This document shows, in pieces, positions 1 through 5,493 of a DNA stretch of 5,493 bases (the stretch's first letter is position 1; each line of letters opens with the position of its first letter). The notes under the pieces were generated by a model. The model searched no databases. It saw only the letters and a program-made list of their open reading frames with translations, and had not been told where the DNA came from. The stretch is from Robiginitomaculum sp. Lineage in GTDB: Bacteria; Pseudomonadota; Alphaproteobacteria; Caulobacterales; Maricaulaceae. Where the stretch lies: the NCBI GenBank assembly GCA_027071965.1, contig JALSYJ010000032.1:1-5493 (forward strand). Reading direction: 5' to 3'. Both the position numbers and the translations under genes were made by a program.

Positions 1-494
1 TAATAGCATGGCGCCCTGAGAAATTATTGGTGTTCTTCTTATTGGGCATGGTTCCTTTATTGGTATGGTTGCCGACGAATATTATACATCTTGATGCACA
101 AAAACCAGCTCATGCCGTTTTGGCTGGTTTTCTTGTAACGGCTCTAAACACTTTTGCCGGAGTTGCAGGGCCGGCACTGGATGTATTCTTTGTTCGTACA
201 CATTTAACCCGCCATCAGATCGTAGCCACCAAGTCCATTACGCAAGTCATAGCTCATTTCGTCAAAATTGTATTTTGGGGCGGCGTGGTTTTTGACGGGT
301 TTACAGCACAAAACAGCGGGCTGTTTTTTGCATTGGTTCTGGCAATGCCACTTTCAATTATGGGCACCTGGTTTGGCAGCAAAATCTTAAGCCGCCTGCA
401 TGACAAGATATTTTTGCAATGGGTAAAGGTGCTGGTTACGTTGATAGGTCTGATTTACCTGTTACGAGCCGCAAGGGTGTTCATCGGGCAGTGA
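1..494 (+). CDS. TauE/SafE (TSUP) family membrane permease, C-terminal part (5' end outside window)
   Basis: This is the C-terminal part of a TSUP-family inner-membrane transporter, a family that includes exporters or importers of sulfite, sulfoacetate and other small organic anions. The frame is open to the left edge, with the first full codon at position 3, so about 163 residues are visible out of the 250 or so usual for the family. The TTG at 27 is an internal leucine codon, not a start. About five hydrophobic segments are visible. A conserved-looking core at visible residues 53-77 reads GVAGPALDVFFV, then RTHLTRHQIVATK; the small-residue turn followed by 'ATK' resembles the repeated signature of TSUP proteins. 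The protein ends in a hydrophobic helix and a short RAARVFIGQ tail. Its last 33 bp overlap the end of the convergent desaturase gene. The substrate cannot be told from sequence. The family call is by recognition of the overall pattern, and the specific role is unknown. Confidence 0.8.
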   Translation, partial: IAWRPEKLLVFFLLGMVPLLVWLPTNIIHLDAQKPAHAVLAGFLVTALNTFAGVAGPALDVFFVRTHLTRHQIVATKSITQVIAHFVKIVFWGGVVFDGFTAQNSGLFFALVLAMPLSIMGTWFGSKILSRLHDKIFLQWVKVLVTLIGLIYLLRAARVFIGQ

Positions 495-1565
495 GTCTGA
501 GCCGGGCTTCTGGTTTTCCCCCTTATCCGCAGCCGCAGCATCTTGCCACAACCTGACCAGAGCATGGGCAAGGCTGTTGCGACTTGCCTGTAAATAAAGC
601 GAATTATCAGACAACCCATCGCGCAAAACAGCATAGGCTTTGGGAAGATTATGATATGGCATGCGCGGATACAAATGGTGGGTGGCATGAAAGCGCAATC
701 CCACCGGCGCCCACAGGGTAGTAATGATAGGGTGGCCGGGAATGTCTACCGAATCCAGAAACTGCTCAGCAACCGACATTTTTTCTGTGCCCGGATTGCG
801 ATAGGCATGAGCGGCTAATGTGCGCAGAGAGTTCAAAAGAAAGATGAAAACCGCAATCACATACCATAAAATCAGAGCCTTTACTGGAATTACTTCCGTC
901 CAGACCAACGCGATGGCTGCCCAGCCATAAATTGTGGTCAGAACTTCTTGTGCGAACCATAAAAGCCTAGGATCGCTTTTCTTTGGCACGGGTCGAACAT
1001 AAGCAAGATCAATAGTCAGCGATGACAGGCTGTTCCAGATAATTTTGCGTAAAACGGGAAATACCCAGGAAATCGGCCCTAGAACCAAAAAACGCAGTAT
1101 AAAAAATCCCGGCAAAATAAAAATCAGCAGCATATAGCCAATAATGCCAAGCGGATTACCGGCCCCAAATGGCAGATACTCCCCGTCGTCCTTGGTTCCG
1201 TATACATCATGCACGTGATGATGACGGTGCACGCCGTGATAGGTAAAAGCTGGAATTAACAGGGCAAAGCCACACAAAAAATTCCAGACAAACCGAAAGG
1301 TTTTGAAGGTGCCGGTTTTTAGATGGGTAAGTTCATGGGTGAACAAAACCGCACGATAAAGAGCAAATGTTGCAATCAAAACGCCGGACGCTCCTTGCCA
1401 TGAGAACCACGGATATAGCACTGCAATTACAAACCCCGCCCACCCCAGCGAGATGGATAACAGAAAATCAGACCAATAAATTTTTGGGTCTGGCTTCATT
1501 AAATCAGCTACAAGCCGATTGGCTTCAGCCATTGGAAATGAGCCATTATCGCTCAAGATCGTCAT
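462..1565 (-). CDS. Membrane fatty acid desaturase, three histidine boxes
   Basis: This is a complete 367-residue integral membrane desaturase of the FA_desaturase family, di-iron enzymes that insert a double bond into acyl chains using O2 and an electron donor. All three histidine clusters are present: HELTH at residues 77-81, HGVHRHHHVHD at 110-120, and HATHH at 293-297, the last followed by LYPRMPYHNL. An additional conserved-looking histidine lies in RTLAAHAYRN (H253). Hydrophobic segments at about 36-54, 58-75, 92-108, 138-172 and 210-247 fit the usual paired membrane hairpins. Two in-frame stops (TAG, TGA) lie just upstream of ATG 1565, so translation cannot begin further 5'. Met12 is an alternative start but has no better ribosome site. 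Only a weak GTGA precedes ATG 1565. The last 26 or so residues (from about 342) are a polar tail rich in Ala, Asp, Glu, Lys and Pro, and its end overlaps the permease gene. The family is clear; substrate, regiospecificity and whether the substrate is a phospholipid or another lipid are not. Confidence 0.93.
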   Translation of the reverse strand: MTILSDNGSFPMAEANRLVADLMKPDPKIYWSDFLLSISLGWAGFVIAVLYPWFSWQGASGVLIATFALYRAVLFTHELTHLKTGTFKTFRFVWNFLCGFALLIPAFTYHGVHRHHHVHDVYGTKDDGEYLPFGAGNPLGIIGYMLLIFILPGFFILRFLVLGPISWVFPVLRKIIWNSLSSLTIDLAYVRPVPKKSDPRLLWFAQEVLTTIYGWAAIALVWTEVIPVKALILWYVIAVFIFLLNSLRTLAAHAYRNPGTEKMSVAEQFLDSVDIPGHPIITTLWAPVGLRFHATHHLYPRMPYHNLPKAYAVLRDGLSDNSLYLQASRNSLAHALVRLWQDAAAADKGENQKPGSDSLPDEHPCGS

Positions 1566-1648
1566 ATTATTTCACTATGTTGCCCCAGCATCCTCTCTTG
1601 ACTACCGGGTTTTGATAATGCCTGCAAGTTGCCTAAGTGACGCAAGTT

Positions 1649-3361
1649 TCATTTACAGGTTTGTAGTGTGAAAATATACACAGTCAGACATTGCCCTTTG
1701 GAATAATTATAGGCGTAAAATGGCTCAGCCTGTTGCACCGCACATTGCCGTTGCTGGCCTCCCAAAGTGTCTAGAAATTGATCCAATGAGGTTGGTATCG
1801 TTGATTTCTTTGTTTTGGGATCGCAATTAAGCGCTGAATAAACAATGGTTTTGGCTTTGCTGCGCTGCCAGGCTTGCAAGGCATTGTTATCTGCCGCCAA
1901 TATAGTGTTGGTACCAAGTTTAAACACCAGGCTGGGTTCTCGATAGTTAATTGATAACACTTCGGAATTGGCATTCTTAGAAAGTAAAGGGTGTAAACCA
2001 AGTTCGGCCAATTGGTTACTGATGCGCTCTGTGGTCTGGGTCATTGGGTGGGAGGGCACAATGAAACTTCTTACTGCGAACTGCCAGAAAAGCCCTGCTG
2101 ATAGTGCCAGTATGAGGGCCTGTCGGCTTTGTCCGCGAATTATAAATATAGATGCACCAAGTGCTGCTACAACCAATAAAGACAGAATTGTTAATGCCAG
2201 AGGCGGCATATTCCATGGCTCTGGCTCAGCAACTTGCTGCAGGTATATAATACCTGCCAGCAGTAAAATCGGCATCAACAGGCCCAACCCGGCTGACAGC
2301 CCGCGGATCCAGCGAAAATCTGTTAGAAATTGCCAGCCCAGCCCACAAATCAAGGCCAGTGCCGGATAGACAGGTAATGGATAGTGAACCAGTTTTGTTG
2401 GGGTTATTTCCAGCAGCAAAAAGAACGGAATAATCCAGGCAATTAACAGCCTGATATCGGAGCCATTTTGAGAAATATGTCGGATGCGCCATGCCTTGAT
2501 AATCCCGGGAAGCAAAAAGAAGCTGGCTGGAAAAATTGTAAAAGCAAGCAAGGCCATATACATTCCAGGTGGCGCTCCATGACTTTCCTGCGCACCAGCC
2601 AACTTTGCAGCAAAATCCCCTCCCAGCGCCTCGCGCAGAAACTCCCCGTCGGTTGCCTGTTGAATGGCCCACAGCCAAGGTAATACCATTACCATGACCA
2701 ATACTGGCCCCCACCAGACCATCAAGGGGCGCAACCAGCTGACTTTGCGTTCCCATATCGTCAGAAATAACAGGCTAAGTGCAATCAGAGTTGGCCCTAT
2801 AGGGCCTTTGATCAAGATACTGGCTCCTAGGATCATCCAAAACAGCAATACCGCCCAGCGGTTATTCTTGCTGCGTAAAGCCGATAGTGTAACCAGCATA
2901 ATCGTAGTTGTTGCCACCAATGCCGCATCAGTTTTTGCAATTCCAGCCTCAACCGCCAAAAGTACAGAAACTGCAAACAGTGCGGCCCCGGCAAAGGCGG
3001 CTTTTCTTCCTACCAGATATATTCCGGCCCAATAAGTGGCTATTGCTGCCAGCGTGGCAAGTAACAAAGACGGCAGGCGGTAGGCCCATATCTGCCGGGC
3101 TTGGACTGATGAAAACAACTTAACTGAAGCTGCCTGTAGCCAGTAAATTCCTACAGGCTTTTTGTTGCGGGCCTGATCCTGAAACCGGATTTGAATATAA
3201 TCTTCATTTTGCAGCATTTGTGTGGTGGCTTGTGCATATCTGGCTTCATCGCGGTCTAATACCGGCATGGTGAAGATGCCAGCACCACCGGCAAGCAGGG
3301 CGAGTATGATAATTATCAGTAAAGATCTGTTGCTTGAGAAATAGCGGGTTAATTGGCTCAT
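1649..3361 (-). CDS. ArnT/PMT-like lipid-carrier-dependent glycosyltransferase
   Basis: This is a complete 570-residue polytopic protein of the GT-C fold, like ArnT (GT83) and protein mannosyltransferases (GT39). Such enzymes move a sugar from a polyprenyl-phosphate carrier to an acceptor on the periplasmic face. After a first membrane helix (residues 13-33) comes the acidic first-loop motif DRDEARYA (36-43), where the family's catalytic or metal-associated acid lies, then KKPVGIYWLQ (67-76). Other family-like stretches are AKTDAAL (142-148), KGPIGP (185-190), HGAPPG (261-266) and TKLVHYPLPVYPA (322-334). About a dozen hydrophobic helices run to about residue 430, followed by a soluble domain of about 140 residues, expected in the periplasm, that carries four cysteines (513, 540, 558, 569). 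Length is close to the usual 550 of ArnT. ATG 3361 gives MSQLTRYF and is preceded by a weak GGTG about 8 nt upstream. The desaturase follows 83 bp downstream on the same strand, and carB diverges 103 bp away. Sugar and acceptor are unknown; calling it arnT would overstate the evidence. Confidence 0.88.
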   Translation of the reverse strand: MSQLTRYFSSNRSLLIIIILALLAGGAGIFTMPVLDRDEARYAQATTQMLQNEDYIQIRFQDQARNKKPVGIYWLQAASVKLFSSVQARQIWAYRLPSLLLATLAAIATYWAGIYLVGRKAAFAGAALFAVSVLLAVEAGIAKTDAALVATTTIMLVTLSALRSKNNRWAVLLFWMILGASILIKGPIGPTLIALSLLFLTIWERKVSWLRPLMVWWGPVLVMVMVLPWLWAIQQATDGEFLREALGGDFAAKLAGAQESHGAPPGMYMALLAFTIFPASFFLLPGIIKAWRIRHISQNGSDIRLLIAWIIPFFLLLEITPTKLVHYPLPVYPALALICGLGWQFLTDFRWIRGLSAGLGLLMPILLLAGIIYLQQVAEPEPWNMPPLALTILSLLVVAALGASIFIIRGQSRQALILALSAGLFWQFAVRSFIVPSHPMTQTTERISNQLAELGLHPLLSKNANSEVLSINYREPSLVFKLGTNTILAADNNALQAWQRSKAKTIVYSALNCDPKTKKSTIPTSLDQFLDTLGGQQRQCAVQQAEPFYAYNYSKGQCLTVYIFTLQTCK

Positions 3362-3388
3362 TTGCGCACCAAATCACAGACAAGGTGA

Positions 3389-3416
3389 ATTCGCAATAAA
3401 TTCCCTCTTGGCGAAT
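3389..3416. repeat. Short inverted repeat ATTCGC-N16-GCGAAT overlapping the carB -35 region
   Basis: The arms ATTCGC (3389-3394) and GCGAAT (3411-3416) are perfect inverted complements separated by 16 bp, with a 22-bp centre-to-centre distance, about two DNA helical turns. The right arm overlaps the putative carB -35 hexamer. Position and spacing would suit a dimeric regulator binding one face of the DNA in the divergent carB/glycosyltransferase region. However, 6-bp arms can occur by chance, and no regulator is known from this window. Confidence 0.25.
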
Positions 3417-3436
3417 CCGATTTGCAAAGCTAAACA
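3408..3436 (+). promoter_or_regulatory. Putative sigma70-type promoter of carB
   Basis: A -35-like TTGGCG (3408-3413) is followed, after exactly 17 bp, by a -10-like TAAACA (3431-3436). This would start transcription near 3443 and leave a leader of about 20 nt before the carB ATG. It is the best-spaced hexamer pair I see on the plus strand in this 103-bp divergent region. Both hexamers deviate from consensus, so the call is an inference from spacing and position. No equally convincing pair was found for the glycosyltransferase on the other strand. Confidence 0.4.
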
Positions 3437-3464
3437 CACCAAAATCAACCGGGGCTTATCTGCC

Positions 3465-5493
3465 ATGCCAAAACGTGACGACATTTCCTCCATTTTAATC
3501 ATTGGAGCCGGGCCAATAGTAATTGGTCAGGCCTGTGAGTTTGACTATTCCGGGGTGCAAGCATGCAAAGCACTGCGAGAAGAAGGTTATCGGGTCATTT
3601 TGGTTAATTCCAATCCGGCGACGATTATGACTGATCCGGAAATGGCTGATGCCACCTATGTGGAGCCAATTACTCCTGAGGTTGTGGCCAGGGTAATTGC
3701 CAAGGAGCGCCCTGACGCACTTCTTCCTACAATGGGAGGACAGACAGCCTTGAATACGGCATTGTCCTTGAACAGGGATGGCGTGTTAAAGAAATATGGC
3801 GTTGAGTTGATAGGTGCCAAATCGCACGCCATTGATAAGGCCGAAGATCGCGAGCTGTTTCGCACTGCCATGCACAAAATTGGTCTGGAGACCCCGAAAT
3901 CGAGACTTGCCCACAATCTGGCAGAGGCCGAAGAGGCATTTCAGGCCATTGGCTTGCCTGCAATTATCCGGCCCAGCTTCACTTTGGGCGGAACTGGTGG
4001 CGGAATTGCCTATAACAAGCAGGAATTCAGACAAATAGTCAGTGCAGGCCTTGAGATTTCTCCAACCACGGAAGTTCTGATTGAGGAAAGTATCGTTGGC
4101 TGGAAAGAATTTGAGATGGAGGTGGTGCGCGATAAGGCTGACAATTGCATTATCATTTGCGCCATTGAGAACATTGATCCGATGGGAGTGCATACTGGTG
4201 ACAGTATAACAATTGCTCCGGCCCTGACCTTGAGTGATCGCGAGTATCAGATGATGCGTAACGCTTCAATTGAGGTGTTGCGCGAGATAGGCATTGAAAC
4301 CGGCGGTTCTAATGTACAATTTGCCGTAAATCCTGAAGACGGGCGTTTGGTGGTTATTGAAATGAACCCCAGAGTGTCGCGCTCATCGGCCCTTGCCTCC
4401 AAGGCTACCGGGTTCCCGATTGCCAGAGTTGCGGCAAAACTGGCAGTTGGATACACTCTGGATGAACTTGATAATGACATTACTGGCGCCACACCCGCCT
4501 CTTTTGAGCCGAGCATAGACTATGTTGTGGTTAAAATTCCACGGTTTGCTTTTGAAAAATACCCTGGAGCCGAGCCGCTTTTAACCACTGCAATGAAGTC
4601 CGTTGGTGAGGCAATGGCTATTGGCCGCACATTTTCCGAGGCTATGCAAAAGGCGCTGCGTTCGCTGGAAACCGGACTATGTGGATTTAATGAATTTGAG
4701 TTCCCTGGCCTTGGTGAAGGTGATGACATGGGAGCAATTTGCGCCGAATTAACAAAGCCTACCCCGCATCGTTTGCTCGCTATTGCGCAGGCGTTTAGAA
4801 TGGGTCTGACCTTGAATGAGGTTCAAAAAGTTACCCTTTATGAGCCGTGGTTTCTGGCCCGAATTGAAGAAATTGTCCTCATGGAGCAGGATATTCAAAA
4901 GCAGGGCCTTCCAGATAGCTATGACAACTGGCTGATATTGAAGCAAATGGGGTTTGCTGATGCCAGGATCGCCCAATTAACCGGACAAGCAGAAACTGAA
5001 GTGCGCAAGGCAAGGTGGCAGGCGGGGGTGCATCCGGTCTATAAGCGCATTGATACCTGTGCCGCAGAGTTTCGTGCCAAGACCCCTTACATGTATTCAG
5101 CCTATGAGCGGGCAGCGCACGAGGAAGAGGCCGAGTGTGAAGCCGGGGTATCTGCAAGCAAAAAGGTCATAATTCTGGGCGGTGGCCCCAACCGTATCGG
5201 TCAGGGTATCGAGTTTGACTATTGCTGTTGTCATGCAGCGTTTTCCCTAGCCCATATGGGCATTGAATCAATTATGGTCAATTGCAATCCGGAAACCGTA
5301 TCTACGGACTTTGATACTTCTGATCGTCTTTATTTTGAACCATTAAGTGACGAAGATGTTCTGGAAATATGTCGGCTTGAAATGAGTCGTGGCGAATTAC
5401 TGGGCGTAATAGTGCAATTTGGCGGTCAAACACCGCTAAAGCTGGCCAATGCATTGCATGAAGCCGCAATACCCTTGCTTGGTACTTCTTTGG
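3465..5493 (+). CDS. carB: Carbamoyl phosphate synthase large subunit (3' end outside window)
   Basis: CarB uses ammonia delivered by the small subunit CarA, bicarbonate and two ATP to make carbamoyl phosphate in the cytoplasm for pyrimidine and arginine synthesis. The frame is open from ATG 3465 to the right edge: 676 codons without a stop, out of about 1,070-1,100. The start MPKRDDI matches the conserved CarB N-terminus, and GGGG lies 10 nt upstream. The first half contains the carboxyphosphate-forming ATP-grasp site with E. coli numbering intact: R129, R169, G175/G176, E215, G241, H243, Q285, E299 and N301. The oligomerization domain spans roughly 402-560. The second half opens with KKVIILGGGPNRIGQG (566-581), FDYCCCH (584-590) and VIVQFGGQTPLKL (648-660). 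The carbamate-phosphorylating ATP-grasp and the C-terminal allosteric MGS-like domain would lie beyond the edge. One residue is missing at NDITGATPASF (337-347) compared with the GGR of E. coli. carA is not adjacent upstream; the preceding gene diverges. Confidence 0.98.
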   Translation, partial: MPKRDDISSILIIGAGPIVIGQACEFDYSGVQACKALREEGYRVILVNSNPATIMTDPEMADATYVEPITPEVVARVIAKERPDALLPTMGGQTALNTALSLNRDGVLKKYGVELIGAKSHAIDKAEDRELFRTAMHKIGLETPKSRLAHNLAEAEEAFQAIGLPAIIRPSFTLGGTGGGIAYNKQEFRQIVSAGLEISPTTEVLIEESIVGWKEFEMEVVRDKADNCIIICAIENIDPMGVHTGDSITIAPALTLSDREYQMMRNASIEVLREIGIETGGSNVQFAVNPEDGRLVVIEMNPRVSRSSALASKATGFPIARVAAKLAVGYTLDELDNDITGATPASFEPSIDYVVVKIPRFAFEKYPGAEPLLTTAMKSVGEAMAIGRTFSEAMQKALRSLETGLCGFNEFEFPGLGEGDDMGAICAELTKPTPHRLLAIAQAFRMGLTLNEVQKVTLYEPWFLARIEEIVLMEQDIQKQGLPDSYDNWLILKQMGFADARIAQLTGQAETEVRKARWQAGVHPVYKRIDTCAAEFRAKTPYMYSAYERAAHEEEAECEAGVSASKKVIILGGGPNRIGQGIEFDYCCCHAAFSLAHMGIESIMVNCNPETVSTDFDTSDRLYFEPLSDEDVLEICRLEMSRGELLGVIVQFGGQTPLKLANALHEAAIPLLGTSL

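Noticed and set aside
27..494. TTG at position 27 as the start of a 155-residue permease
   Set aside because: The frame is open to the window edge (visible IAWRPEKL before it) and a TSUP protein needs about 90 more N-terminal residues. This is an internal leucine codon.
1620..1648. Possible terminator hairpin after the glycosyltransferase (TTGC/GCAA arms near 1629-1644)
   Set aside because: The arms are only 4 bp with a 9-nt loop and there is no following T-run, so it does not meet the look of an intrinsic terminator.
1968..2369. 133-codon open frame on the plus strand, and similar ones at 2664-3035 and 1367-1615
   Set aside because: These are antisense to clear membrane-protein genes, have no recognisable motifs, and are explained by the codon pattern of the opposite strand.
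2226..2756. 176-codon open frame on the minus strand
   Set aside because: It lies wholly inside the glycosyltransferase gene in another frame of the same strand, and its translation shows no family pattern.
3362..3464. Promoter for the glycosyltransferase on the minus strand
   Set aside because: Candidate -35 hexamers (TTGATT, TTGCAA, TTGCGA) have no acceptable -10 at 16-18 bp. A promoter is likely here but cannot be placed.
3786..4193. 135-codon open frame and several other minus-strand frames between 3656 and 5157
   Set aside because: All are antisense to carB, whose conserved residues fix the coding frame without interruption.
1..5493. A novel multi-gene system (defence, mobile, or biosynthetic cluster)
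   Set aside because: Every gene belongs to a familiar family, carB is housekeeping, and there are no repeats, integrase or transposase remnants, unusual base composition or unexplained gaps. The window reads as ordinary chromosome.

Overview
The window looks like an ordinary chromosomal segment of an alphaproteobacterium. The best evidence is the CarB protein. It keeps E. coli residue numbering through the first ATP-binding half. It also carries features I associate from memory with alphaproteobacterial CarB: the DNDITG/TPASFEP stretch, the TPHRLLAIAQAFRMG segment in the oligomerization domain, a longer acidic linker before the second half, the YCCCH signature and the SRGELLGVIVQFGGQ insertion. 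Base composition is moderate (by eye in the mid-40s percent GC), lower than in many members of the class. I cannot place it at order or family level.

Layout: (1) positions 1-494, plus strand, hold the C-terminal part of a TauE/SafE (TSUP) membrane permease that begins left of the window. (2) Positions 462-1565, minus strand, hold a complete three-histidine-box membrane fatty acid desaturase. Its last codons overlap the permease gene tail to tail by 33 bp. (3) Positions 1649-3361, minus strand, hold a complete ArnT/PMT-like lipid-carrier-dependent glycosyltransferase, 83 bp upstream of the desaturase on the same strand. (4) Positions 3362-3464 are a divergent intergenic region with a plausible sigma70-type promoter for carB and a short inverted repeat. 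(5) Positions 3465 to the right edge, plus strand, hold carB, the large subunit of carbamoyl phosphate synthase. It is cut by the window end after 676 codons, roughly 60% of the usual length.

The glycosyltransferase and desaturase are both membrane enzymes acting on lipids or lipid-linked sugars, and they could share a transcript, though the 83 bp gap leaves this open. CarB makes carbamoyl phosphate for pyrimidines and arginine and has no evident functional link to its neighbours; carA is not in the window. I found no RNA gene, mobile element, CRISPR array or defence-type system. All gene space is accounted for and no gap exceeds about 105 bp. The points worth a second look are small: the overlapping convergent tails, a mini-ORF whose stop overlaps the desaturase start, a four-cysteine C-terminus in the glycosyltransferase, and the inverted repeat at the carB promoter.
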